From Paragordius varius (Eukaryota > Nematomorpha), in NCBI GenBank assembly GCA_964247055.1, contig OZ176051.1, positions 5,394,001 to 5,458,000 on the forward strand: a stretch of DNA of 64,000 bases. The letters are read 5' to 3'. Shown here one piece after another: positions 11,440-23,038 of the stretch. A program made the position numbers and the translations under genes. Under the pieces are notes generated by a model. That model was not told the DNA's origin, ran no database searches, and saw nothing but the letters and a program-made list of their open reading frames with translations. How positions within the stretch are numbered: the first letter of the stretch is position 1; every line of letters begins with the position of its first letter.

Positions 11440-12300
11440 CTGGCTTTGTCATCTGTTTCCGGAAAACCGGTAGACCCATTCAAATTCAAATGTCAAAAAA
11501 ATATTATCATTGATGAATGCCCCGACAATAGCTTCGTCCTTTTTTGAATTAGGCTCCCAGTTCAGGCGCACCACGTGTAAAAAGCGGTTTTTTAAAACAA
11601 CTCCAGAAAAATCGTGTCTTTGAGACAATTTTCCGGAAAACGTGCTGTACCTTTCGATTTCAAATATGATTATTTTTACTTTTTTTCGATTGCGCCGAAC
11701 ATAGTCGGCTTTTAATTTAGGCTCTCTTTTTACCCGTTCCCCCGTAATATGCCATTTTTTAAAAAAAAAACTAAAAATTTTTTTTCCCAGGGTATGAGAC
11801 CGTTAAAATTCATTGAGGATTCGATTTATTTTCTGTTAAAAGGCAAAAAAAATTGTCTTGTGTTTTTTAAATATTGGCTGCTGGGTAAACAGATAGCCGC
11901 TAAAACTTCGCCACTATATCGAAATTGCGGAGTTTTAGAACTAATCTACAGAAAATTTATGAAGCCATATGAGCTCATTAAAAGCTCGAAATACTACCCG
12001 TAACTAAAAAATTAATGTCGGGTTTTTTTATTAGCCGTTAATTTGGGGCTTTTATGCCCCAAAACCCTCATATAACGATTATTTAGTGTTAAGGTATTTC
12101 GTATAACTCATGAGACGATAGTATCAAAGAGGATTCCAAATATTTGCCCTATAAAGGCAAAGAATTATTCAGCGCTTTTTCCATATAGGTCTATGGGTGG
12201 GGTCTACCAGCTTAAAACCGAGACGCCATACAAAATAGGCGTAGATTTGGTGCTAATTTTCAAAATAATTAAGCCATACGAGTTCATTTAGACACAAATC
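11440..12300 (+). repeat. Solo copy of the 60-63 kb array repeat (units A and B)
   Basis: The segment repeats, in the same order and orientation, the two unit types of the array at 60.2-63.5 kb. Unit A (about 11440-11770) has TTTCCGGAAAACCGGTAGAC, GAATGCCCCGACAATAG, TTGAGACAATTTTCCGGAAA and the hairpin-forming GCCGAACATAGTCGGC. Unit B (about 11790-12060) has GGCTGCTGGGTAAACAGATA, CATATGAGCTCATTAAAAGC and TACTACCCGTAAC. A B-variant follows (12100-12300: ATGAGACGATAGTATCAAAG, CCATATAGGTCTATGGG) that matches 63240-63440. The short frames across it are not gene-like. Confidence 0.85.
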
Positions 12301-13547
12301 TGGGAAATTTGTATAATATCAATCGTTCCTTTAAAAAGGGACCACAAATTACTTTTTATATCCCTTGATCCCAGGTGTATAAACACAGTTTAAAATTAGA
12401 ACTTTTAACCATGATTTCGTAAAACGAAAATTTTAAAATAAATCCAATAGTAGTTGAATATTAACTTTAATAAGGGACAGATTAAATATGGCTAATTTCG
12501 AGTAAACAATATTTCAGCCTATGCAAAAACCCGTAAAAGAATAATGAAAGACATTCTTTTTATTAAACATGTTTATTATTATTTTTTATCTCCAATAACT
12601 CTATTTATTGCAAATTATTAAGAATATTTGTCGGTGAGACTACGCCACGCCGAAGCGTGACAGGGCCTGCTAGTATCTTGTATATTACTATGAATCAATG
12701 TTATAGATATTTATAAAAAAAGTAGATTTTTTTGTCAATCTCACAAAACCGATATAATCCTGATAAATATTATCAACAAAATTTCGAAAAGTTATTTCGA
12801 AAAAACTATTATTTTTCTTTTATATTTGTTGGGGTCGTTAGGAAATCAGCAATCATAAATGGGGTCGGGACTACAAATGTTTAAGAAGCCCTGTCCTAGA
12901 TATTTAAAAATTTATCGCGAAATATGGTGATTTTTGCGTTTATGAAACTAGTTTATTTTGATAGTGCGAAAAATTTAGGACTTTAGGGATCCGTATATAA
13001 AAATAGGAATTTTATATGAAGATCGTTTTCTTATTTATATACAGTTAAGGATATATTAAGTGATATATTTTAGAATCCACTAAGCTTCGGTCAAAAAAAT
13101 TAGATTTAAAAATGTGCCCAGATTTTGCCATTTTTTTATATCACTCGGAAGGGCAGAAAACAAAAACGCCATGATAATCCGGATACATTTTTTATTTGAA
13201 TATATGTTTGCTCTTCATCAGGATATATTTATGGACATTACATATTTATATATAGTATGCATTCTAAATAAGGCTTATTTCACACTATAGTTGAGCAATT
13301 TGCAAACAGTAGTTTTTTCTTATTCCTTACAGTATTGTGTTGCAAATTGCCCAAGTATAGTGTGAATATGCAACCATCAAAATGAATATTGTAAATATAT
13401 ATAATAGTTGTGTAAAGATAGAATTTAATTGATATGTGTATATATATAGGTGTTTGTACCTATCATTCATACAAAAAAAATTTCGTCAAACAACATAAAA
13501 TATTTTAAATAATTTATATGATTTGCACACATTCAATTTGATACGGT
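12301..13547. other. Spacer upstream of WDR70 with a hAT-like repeat end
   Basis: The block 12823-12899 (TTGTTGGGGTCGTTAGGAAA, AATCATAAATGGGGTCGGGA, TTAAGAAGCCCTGTC) is the reverse complement of the left end of the element at 31354-31736. The remainder is AT-rich without coding signal. It must contain the WDR70 promoter, but no specific site is recognised. Confidence 0.55.
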
Positions 13548-16500
13548 ATGGAAAAAAAAGCAAAAACTTTCGATATTGAGACTATGATTAGTTTGGCAAA
13601 AGAGAAAAATATTAGTTCAGGAAAACGATTGTATGAAGGTTAATAATAATAATTTTATTACCAGAGTCATTTAAGAAATTAGAAATTGACGTCAGTAAAG
13701 AAATCGATAAAGAGCAAGAATCTTCGGATGATACTGATTCAGAAACAGAAGTAGAAATTCCTGAAACCAAATCTAACATTGAGGTTCCTAAAAGTCGTCA
13801 TATATCTCTTGAACATAGTTACAAAACGGTATAATACATATAATAGTATAGATCACTGCTTTAGCTATTGATCAAAATGGCCATCGATTAATAAGTGGGT
13901 GCATGGGATATGAAATTAAACTTTGGGATTTTCATGGCATGGATTCAGAATTACAACCTTTTAGGGTTTTTGATGAGATGGTTGGCAAGTATTTAATTAT
14001 ATATCTTTGCATACGACAGTATTAAAATAACACTCATAAATTTTTAAATATTAAGATATTTCAAAGACTATGTAAAGAGCAAAAACATAAATATATTAAA
14101 TGGACTGTTCCGTTTATAATAAAACTAATAACGATCTGGCTATCATGCATGTGTAAGTTATTGTAGCCGTTTTATATTAAAATGAGTTTAATTTACATTA
14201 CGCTATCTACAGTGAATGGTTAAATTTTTTGTTGCATTAACTTTTTTAATAAGCATAATTATTTTACTAAATACTTTAGCAATCAAATAACTTCGTTGAG
14301 CTTTAATTGTCGGGGCGAACAAGTCCTTATTACAAGTGGTTCATCTCAACCCAAAATAATTGATAGGGAAGGACATGCCATTAAAACTTGCATAAAAGGC
14401 GACCAATACATTGTTGATACCATAAACACTTTGGTTAGTTTGTTTGCTAAATTTTATTTTATTTCTCTTTTTTTATTAACTATAAATATTATTTTTTTTT
14501 ATTTTTCCCTTTAAAAAAATGTTATATCATTAATTTTATATGAAATTTAAAAATAGGGTCATATAGCATTTGTTAATGAAGGATGTTGGCACCCTAGAAA
14601 CCGGGATGAGTTTATGACATGTTCAAATGATGGGTATATAAATTGTGTTTTTTAGTTTTTCTCATATTTTTCTTTCTGATATTTAATTTAATTTAAAAAT
14701 TTTTAAAATCGGGTTATTTTTAATATCATTTTAATATTAAACAAATAAATTAAATTTTTAGGTTAAGATATTATGAAATTTTGTTACTCAGTTATTTTAA
14801 TTAATAATCAAAAATTTAATGTTTTACTATTTATGTAGAACTGTCAGAACTTGGAATGTTGAAACATGCGATAAAAAATACCATGAAATTATAAAAATTA
14901 AAGGGAAAAATGGTGCCAGAGTTATACCTACCGGATGCGCTTATGACGGGTATATATAAATTTATTTTAAATTATTTAAAACTTTTTTCTGCTATTGAAA
15001 TTCGAAGTTCCTTTTGCCTTGTTAGCAATGTGATTATATTATGTTTTAATCTAAACTTTAAATTATGGAAACAAAACGTTTAATATTGATTATTTTTTTC
15101 ACAAAGAAATATATTTTATAAAGCTTTTGAAAAATTTATATATATATATATATATATATTATCATTTTGGCTTCCAAATTGTTTCACAACATAATTATAT
15201 AGCCATTTTCAAAAAAATAAGTGTGAAAAAATATGTTTTTCTATCTAAAAAATTTTTTATTTTATCTTTTTTATAATTTTGTTTTTTCACACAAATTTAA
15301 TTTTTATTTTTAGGAGTGGTAATTTATTGACAGCATACTCTTCTGATGGTTCTTTACAAATTTGGGATCGACGGAAAAAATTGGTAAAAAAATTAATTTT
15401 CTTTTTCATTCAACAGTTTAGATTTTGATTGTTAAAAGCATAAAATTGGGCGCATATGAATGCAGACATTAACGGTCATAAAGCAGTCGTTTATTATTAT
15501 AAATGCAAAATAGGTTATAATTTAACAAAAACATATTAAATATTTTCGGTTAGTTATAATATAAACATTGTGACAATTGATTGATTTGAAAAATATTTAA
15601 AGATTTTACATAAAATTTGTTTTGTCCATAACTTTATATTAATTTTTGTCTCTTAAAGTGGTAAACCCCTATTAATGTAATATTTAAATGGCTATTTTTA
15701 TTTAAAAAATGCTTAAAAACCGATTGGGTACAATACCAATTATATCTAAAATAATATCTGATTTATGATGCTTTATCAGAAAGTGTATCATAATAATATA
15801 GTTTAATCGCAAATGTTACCATGAAAATTGTAACATTCATAAATGTTTTACTTGTATTCTTATGATTTATATTATATATTATTAATATTTTTAAATAAAA
15901 GTTATTTTGTTTTACCTGTTAAAGTAACATATTTTTCAAAAATCATAACAAGTTTTTTAGGAAAAAATATTATAAAATTACTCAATAACTATAATTATAT
16001 ATCTAAAACATTTAGGTAAATGCCATATTCGTTGTACGCAATGGACATGAGTTAGGTAGTGAAGGGACTCTTACTTACGCTTATGATAATATGTGTATTG
16101 CAACACGTACAACTGATGGTACACTTAAACTTTGGGATATTAGAACACTTTCCGGAAATAACTCAAACTCATCATCTCAAACGAGTAGCAGCATTAATAA
16201 TAATTCGAGGGATTACCGCCATAACAAATCGATAAAGGAATGGCATGGATTATATAATCGATATGCTATGTAAGTTTTTATTATGAAATTAGATAGTATA
16301 CCAAGTTTGATGGGGTAAAAAAAGTTTTTCTCATATATTTATGTGGAATTAAATCTCTTATTTGTATAAATGAAAAAAATCACAAAAAATTAAAAGTAAC
16401 AAATATTAACACCACCAGTATATTGGTCGGTATGAAAATGTAAAAATTTCCGAATATATTTGCAAGATCTATATGGACAAATTCAAAAAAGTCATATTAT

Positions 16501-17665
16501 GCGATTAATAGGCATTGTATATAATTTAAATTTAAAAAAATTCATTTACATAAAATGACGTAAAAAATGGATTTACTCACAGTATACTTAAAGAACAAGA
16601 TTTGACGTTTGTATTTTTTAGGACTTGAATACACGCTGAGGGAGTTTGTTATTTTACTGAAATATATTTTTGAAATCCTCATCAAACCCCATTGCCCCAT
16701 TATTTTCAATATTAGTTAAACTCAGTATAATTTTGTTTATAATCATTTCCAACTTTTAAATAAACGAAGAATAAGGAAAAAATGACAAAATAAGTCATTG
16801 GTAATGAGCTTATTAAAACTCTCATCTATAAGATAAACCATATAATATTTTAATTTTTTACAATTTGTAAAACATTTCAATCCAAGTAATATTTATGCTT
16901 TTCGATACATTATGCATTTTTCTACCGAATGTCTATTTTAACGTTTTATAATAATTTATATATTGTTTTCAAACATTATGTTTGATTTAATTTACAGGAC
17001 AAATTGTGTATTTTCACCTAACGATCGATTAATTTGTACACCCACATCTCAAAACATCAAAGCCAACATAAGTGGAAAATTGGTATTTATGGATCGACTC
17101 ACTGGCACGCCAGATAATTCAATTAATAATAATGCAATCAAAAAAACCACTAAAAATAATGAAAACAATATTACGAATGATAATGGAAATAAAAATTTGG
17201 ATATATTGGAGGAAATAGCTCTAACACCTCTTGATAGTCAAATTAATCCAGAAAATCAAAAAAATAAATTTACAAACGAAAAATATGAGGTATTTTTAAC
17301 AGTTACCAATTATTTTATCAAAAAAAACTTTTTAGTTTTTTAATCTTTAAGGCATTTTTTCTAAATCTTAATGTAAATCATTATTTATATTTGTGTATTT
17401 TGTGACTTTAATTTTTTAAATTTTTTACCTGTAGGAAAATGAAGTTGTAGGAGGTGTCCGTGTCCTTTGGCATCCAAAACTCAATCAAATCGCATTGGGT
17501 CAAACTGATGGCGTAGTTCAAGTCTATTTTGATAACAAAATTAGTCATAAGTATGTGTCTTTATTTATTAATATTAAGTTTTTTTTTTTGATAATTTTTT
17601 TAAAAGTTTTGGCAAGAATGTTTTTAATAGGTCCATTTTTTATTGTGTCACCATATTTTTTTGAT

Positions 17666-17709
<44 letters not shown>

Positions 17710-18733
17710 TATAATTACAAATATGTTTCAACAATAAAATTTTTTTTATTTAGACCACGACGTTTTATATAACAATTATATCTCTAATTTATATTAATTG
17801 CTTTAGTGGTGCGTTGCTGTGTGCCGATGTTCACCGAGTCCGTAGGCAAGATGTCTTTACGGATGAAAAACCTTATGCTTTTAATCCTGACATGTTACCA
17901 GATTACGATGACCACGATGCCGACGAATTGGTCGAATTGGAAAAACAATCGAGAACTATGAATCAAAGATCGTACAAACCTGAAATGCCTGTTACTGGCC
18001 CAGGTTTATTTCATACCTATCTTTTTTATTGGATTTGATTTAGCCTTTAAGCTTTGAGATATTGAGTAAAAAATTGTTGAAATTCGATTTTTTAACAAAC
18101 AATGATGTTTACTAGGTTTTGGTGAAAGTATAAAATTTAAATTATCAAAAAAATGTTTGAGAAAATGTTTTGTTTCAGTGTTTATCATCTTAACTAAAAA
18201 ATTTCTCCCTACTCTTGTATATTTAACCATTATTTTTGTAATGTAGTTCATAAATTTGAAACAACTCAGATTTATTTGTTTAGATTATATAGCATATACT
18301 ATCACTAAATTTTAATATCGTACCTTTTTTTATTTTAAAGATATCCTTAAATTTTTATATCATACCTTTTTTTTATTTTCCACGAAAACAATATAGGTAT
18401 TGGGGGTAGGATAGCTCCCATGGGTGGTACATTACACTCTTTCATAATCAAAAATTTGGCACTTGCTAAACCCGTTGATGATAAACAGAATCCACGTGAA
18501 GCACTTCTCAAACATGCAAAAGCCGCTTCCGAAAACCCATATTGGACTAAAGCTTATCAAAAGTATTAATTATTTATATTTTGCGCATTTTTTACCAAAT
18601 TATATCTGTTTGTTTTTTTATCTATTATAGAAATCAACCTAAACCCGTATTTGATGAAAATGCAAACATTGATGATATAATTATACCTTTGCATACGAAA
18701 GAAGACCATCCGAAAAGATTACGTTACAATTGA
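13548..18733 (+). CDS. WDR70: WDR70 homologue, WD40-repeat nuclear protein (643 aa, complete)
   Basis: WDR70 is a WD40 protein linked to chromatin and DNA-damage responses. Thirteen exons were assembled: 13548-13638, 13665-13828, 13852-13988, 14280-14433, 14557-14633, 14839-14949, 15314-15383, 16016-16269, 16998-17289, 17435-17550, 17807-18003, 18397-18562 and 18631-18733. Phases agree throughout and give 643 codons plus TGA; human WDR70 is about 650. Family blocks are IKLWDFHGMD, SGSSQPKIIDREGH, CIKGDQYIVDT, GCWHPRNRDEFMTCSNDGT, TLKLWDIRTL, CVFSPNDRLI, VRVLWHPKLNQI, KPEMPVTGPG and NPREALLKHAKAA-ENPYW. The N-terminus is acidic, as in the family. Asn/Ser-rich insertions occur after the LWDIRTL repeat (about 16150-16230) and around 17110-17270. 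The first two introns are 26 and 23 nt; later ones are 68-730 nt. AATAAA lies 38 bases after the stop. Confidence 0.97.
13639..13664 (+). other. Ultra-short spliceosomal intron, 26 nt (WDR70 intron 1)
   Basis: It begins GTTAATAATA and ends TTATTACCAG. The exon before it ends with a phase-1 G; the next starts AG-TCA-TTT, keeping the acidic N-terminal frame open. Reading through gives an immediate stop (TAA). Confidence 0.92.
13829..13851 (+). other. Ultra-short spliceosomal intron, 23 nt (WDR70 intron 2)
   Basis: It begins GTATAATACA and ends AGTATAG. Splicing joins SLEHSYKT to ITALAIDQNGHRLISG, the start of the WD40 domain in the family, in phase 0. Read-through of the 23 nt would shift the frame. 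Confidence 0.93.
15139..15162. repeat. (TA)n microsatellite in a WDR70 intron
   Basis: A run of alternating T and A of about 22 bases lies in the intron between exons 14839-14949 and 15314-15383. Confidence 0.9.
17669..17703. repeat. (AT)n microsatellite in a WDR70 intron
   Basis: About 17 AT dinucleotides lie in the intron between exons 17435-17550 and 17807-18003. Confidence 0.95.
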
Positions 18734-18770
18734 ATTAAATTATATTGAATATACTATTTTATTTTCTTTA

Positions 18771-18776
18771 AATAAA
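18771..18776 (+). promoter_or_regulatory. Candidate polyadenylation signal of WDR70
   Basis: AATAAA lies 38 bases beyond the WDR70 stop codon and is followed by a T/G-rich stretch. A second candidate (TGAATAAAC) lies near 18815. In this AT-rich sequence the motif is common by chance; position is the main support. Confidence 0.5.
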
Positions 18777-18987
18777 TGTGTTTACATGTCATAATTTCGT
18801 TAAAATTTAAAATTGAATAAACATGATAAATGTTATATGTTATATAAATAACCTTGATTTCAAAAATTTCAAATGCTGTGATGCGTTAAAAATGCTTTTT
18901 TACATTGCGAATGGATAAAATGACATAAATTTTTTATTATACTATTGAGCGACATATGGTATTGAATAATACTATAAATTACATTTT

Positions 18988-21900
18988 ATGTCTGTTGTAA
19001 CGCCAAAGAAACTAAAATTGGATTTCCTATCGATTTTATGTTTTGTGGCAATATTTTGCTCATTGAAAAGTCAGTTAGAACCAAATTTTAATTCTGTTAA
19101 CGGACAAAGGGTAAAACCCTGTGACGATGCAATATGTAATAAATTATTGTGCGGTCGATGTTATACCGATGCATTTGGCTACCTAACTTCCCAATGTAAG
19201 TCTTCTTTTATCCATTTTTAGAATTAATTGCATAAGTAATTTGTATACAAAAAAAGATTCTATTTTAACATTTCACCAATCCATTTTTTATCCAATATAA
19301 CGGGTATCATACCTGCAGATATTATAGTAGGTTTCTTGAATTCGTTGCGTTCAGCCCGATCGCTGTAGAAATAGCTCAATGTATAAAATAATATTCCTGC
19401 CTAAAATTAATGAGGAATTAGTCGGGAAATGTACATCTTTAAAAATAAAAATAGAAATCAGGCGCTTTTTATATAAGCCATCCTTTGAATTAACCACTTA
19501 TTATGATTTCGGTACGAATTATAACCAAATCAAAGGAAAACGCATCAAAGCATATTCTTATGGTATTACTAAATGTGCATATCATGATCAAGCGCTTTTT
19601 TGATTTTTTCCCACCCTAATATAATAGTCTCTCTTAAAAATATTTATAGGTCTTAAATTTCGTAAGTCGTAAAAAATTTCACCTATTATTAATTGAACAT
19701 TAAGCGTAATTTGTGGTTTTTAAGATATCATAAGTATATAAATTTTCATATAAATTGGTAAAATAAACCTTAGCATTAAACTGCGACCGATAAAACTCCG
19801 AATAAAAAAATGTAAATTAGTCTGATTTTTTTAAAATCCCATTTTTAATAATCGATTTACGTACATTTTTAATTTTTTAAATTTTAACCGCGATAATTAG
19901 TTTATATACGCATTTGACCTCTAAATTAACGCACAAAAGTCTCGATTACCCGTTAAAAATTTAAATACGGTCGAATTTTGAGATGAAAATAGTAGGAAAA
20001 AACACATAATTGCATTTTAATATATAAATAGAAGGAATATTTTAAATTTTGAATTAAACCGAAATCCGATTTTTATTTTAGATACTAGTTTGTATTAATT
20101 TTTAAGCTAAAACCTATGTTTTCCCCGACGCTAACTTATTATTGTTTTTTCACAAAGATTATGTTTATAATCCGTGTATAAAAATATATTACAAGATAAA
20201 TTGGTTATATAATTAATTCTTTTGTAGCATGGTCTTAGTTCAAAAATTAAAAAGTTAGTCAAACACCATCATATCTCACATTTATAGTTGTAACCAAACG
20301 GTTTCCTAATACCTTGTATATAATATCTTAAATCATCTCCTCCCCGTGTCAAAACTACCACTATGCCCTAGATATATTTCGTCAAAGATGGTGGTCTTCT
20401 TGTACCTTTGCATTAAATTTTTTGATCACATGGCGACCATCTTCACTTCTTTCGTATGTTGCATGTAAATGCTAGAATAAATTGGGAATAAAATTTTAGA
20501 CCAAATGGATCTGGTTTTATCTCAAGACGTTGCGTAATATCAATTTACATTTCCAAACCCTTGAACAATTCAAATTCACCCTAGTATATGCGTTTTTTAA
20601 GATTAAAAATACCTATATTTTTTAAAAAATGAAATTTTGTTCAAAATTAAAATAATACTGAAAAAATAATAAAGTATGTCATAAAAAATTTCATATTAAT
20701 AATCTATATATTAGCCCGAAAACACATAATTTATTTTTATTGTGAATTTAAATTGTTCAAGGATTCGAATTGTAAATGGTATATTATCGCAATCTATTCT
20801 TTCATATGTGTGATACCCAGGCTCTTGAAAACAATAATTATTTATATCATCATTAAATCGGAAATATTTATGTGTTTGAATAACGAAAACTTATATATTA
20901 ACAACCACGGTAAGCCCATAACACCCCCAAATCATGCTCTGTTACACATTCCCCGCTATGCCATTTCATTTCGATTCCAAACTGCTCCTCAAAAGCTCGA
21001 TTTAGCCTTGATTAAAACCCACAGTTCCACCATTAACGATTGTTTTTCCATTTTCAAAGTTAATTTGCCGATCAGCGATGCTACCGCCCCGGAATCAAAT
21101 AACATTTGCATCTAACTATCATTTATTGTAACAATCGTAGTGGAATTTTTTTATCGTTAACACGATTTATTCGCCTCCTAAATGATTAAGCACACCCTAA
21201 AACATTTCATTAATGCCTGACATTATTCGAACGATAAATTAACCAACATCTGTTACGTTGTTGAACATTTGCGATATGCGACCTTTTCGCATCTATAATG
21301 GCGGATTGATTTCCCATCATTGACCCTTCTACCGCTTCGTGCGCCGATTCGATCTCATTTCCAATGCAATGAGTTTTCCCTCACGAAACACATTTTGATT
21401 TTGCGCAGAAAAATTCAAGATGTATGGGACCAGAGTTCAATCAATAACAGCAATTAATTAAAGAGATCGTTAAAAAACATAATATAAATTTACAATTTAA
21501 TTTATTGGTTTGGAAAGATTTTTTACAATACAGGCATGACATGACACTGTGTTGCCAAATAGTAAACAAGAGTTTTATTTAAATCAGGAGATAAATTACG
21601 TGAGGTTTTAATTTGGATTTATTGGTAAAATTTTTCACATTCTGGATTTAAACAATATCTAATTGCTTTGAAAAACCATAAGTATTTTGAGAACAAAGGG
21701 ATGAATACACAAAGCAGCTACATGGGTGTTTCGACATAGAAGTAAAACATGGCCACTGACGTAAACGCAGGATAAATGGTTAATTAAAACCGGAGAACGC
21801 TAAAAAAATAGTTTTTAATAAAATAATATAATTTTGGTGTGATATTTATGTAATTTACGTAATTATCCATTTTTATGTTTAATTTTAGTTAACGCCTTGT

Positions 21901-22528
21901 CATTTCATGTGAACTGCATGTATCTGCCTTATACATTGGCCATGATATTGATTTTAAGATTAAATGTTTAATTAAAAATATTGTATAACGTTTGATCAAA
22001 TTGAGGCTTATAAACGCATATACATTTATAAAACTATGCAATAGTACTCAGTGCTTTTGGTTTGGAAACTACAACATGTAAGAAAGTTATATACAATTTC
22101 TATTAGAACATTTGTATTGGAAAATTCCTAAATTTTACACAACGGTAAAAAACAAAGTAAAAATTGGTTATTAATTGTAATAAATGTATATATTATAAAT
22201 TTAGGTTGTCCATCATTCCCTTCAAATTGTCCATTGAGAATGAGATATAGTTATAGAAATTGCGTTTTTTGCGCACAAGGTTAGTGCTTTTTAATATAAT
22301 CATCCCATTATTTATTTACAATATATGTATAACGGACAAAACGTAATATTATTCTTGATTTTTTAAATAATCATTGTCTAAAATTGGAAAATATGAACAC
22401 AATCTATCATATATTTTAGAATTGTAAAATATAAAATTAATGAAAAAATAAGGTTTAAATAAGTATGGTTGTTTTTTTGAAAAAAATATTTGTCTGCATT
22501 TTTATTTCTGTATAATTTAAATTATAAC

Positions 22529-22565
<37 letters not shown>

Positions 22566-22588
22566 GTTTAGCGGATAATTCAAGCTAG
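18988..22588 (+). CDS. Small secreted cysteine-rich protein (99 aa), family unknown
   Basis: Three exons join in phase: 18988-19195, 22205-22279 and 22572-22588, giving 99 codons and TAG. Residues 11-28 or so (LDFLSILCFVAIFCSLKS) look like a signal peptide. The mature part has nine cysteines in a compact pattern: C-x4-C-x4-C-x2-C, then GYLTSQCCPSFPSNC, then C-x2-C just before the end, with Gly and Tyr between. It resembles small disulfide-rich secreted peptides or effectors in general, but I do not recognise a family. The first intron is 3.0 kb and holds a foldback-like element and a retroelement-like segment; the second is 292 nt and ends after a (TA)n run. Splice sites are good (GTAAGT and GTTAGT donors) but no homology supports the chain, so the last 5-codon exon is the least certain. 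Confidence 0.62.
20536..20786. mobile_element. Foldback-like element, copy 2 (intron of the cysteine-rich gene)
   Basis: The left end reads ATATCAATTTACATTTCC and is followed by one full 21-bp subrepeat (CTTGAACAATTCAAATTCAC). The right end is eroded and reads TGTGAATTTAAATTGTTCAA, then AATTGTAAATGGTATAT. The centre matches copies 4 and 5 in direct orientation ('attaaaataatactgaaaaaataat', 'atttcatattaat'). Confidence 0.8.
20880..21440 (-). pseudogene. GC-richer segment with a retropepsin-like motif; possible retroelement remnant
   Basis: This 560-bp block is clearly less AT-rich than its surroundings. On the minus strand, near 21065-21110, it reads MLFDSGAVASLI, which fits the D-S/T-G-A-x-x-S-L-I active-site motif of aspartic proteases of LTR retroelements. 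Other minus-strand pieces (NEIESAHEAVEGSMMGN at about 21300) are open but in different frames with stops between. The 120-codon plus-strand frame over it is a shadow. I infer an old retroelement or captured-gene fragment within the long intron of the cysteine-rich gene. No RT or integrase motif is seen, so the class is open. Confidence 0.4.
22532..22561. repeat. (TA)n microsatellite before the last exon of the cysteine-rich gene
   Basis: About 15 TA dinucleotides end some ten bases upstream of the 3' splice site at 22570-22571. Confidence 0.95.
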
Positions 22589-23038
22589 AGCATTATAACA
22601 AGCCATAAATATCTTTTGTCTGCTATCTGAAATAATAAATATCAGAAAAAAATTAATTTATTATTATTATTGATATTTCGTACGCTAATATTTATATTCA
22701 TAATTTTCGATTGTTTCCGGTGTGGGATCAAGATAAGGATCGTAACATATATTTTGTGTGGCGTTTGGTTTTTGCATAAAAAAACTAAAGCACATATTCA
22801 ATATTTCTGGATTATATCCAATTACCTAAATGAAAGAAATATTATATATTTCACATTGCATAACAGGCAATGAATTAAAAATATATGAAAAAAGTCGAAA
22901 TTCTAAAACCATTTTGCAACATCAAAATTTATTGTAAAACATAAACAATAATTAACTCAAGAATCAATTTTTCCAAATTTTAAAATATATTTCATTTTTA
23001 ATCAAAAGGAAATAAGTAAGAAAAATTAAATTTAATTT
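22589..23038. other. Short spacer between two converging genes
   Basis: AT-rich sequence separates the plus-strand cysteine-rich gene from the minus-strand mL65 gene. Several AATAAA-like motifs are present and no coding signal is seen. The 67-codon plus-strand frame here has no support. Confidence 0.6.

Noticed and set aside
19379-19603. 74-codon plus-strand frame in the long intron of the cysteine-rich gene
   Set aside because: No domain, signal peptide or splice context; it lies within an intron required by the better-supported gene.
20753-21115. 120-codon plus-strand frame
   Set aside because: It crosses the end of a foldback-like element and the antisense of a retropepsin-like segment; the plus-strand peptide has no recognisable features.
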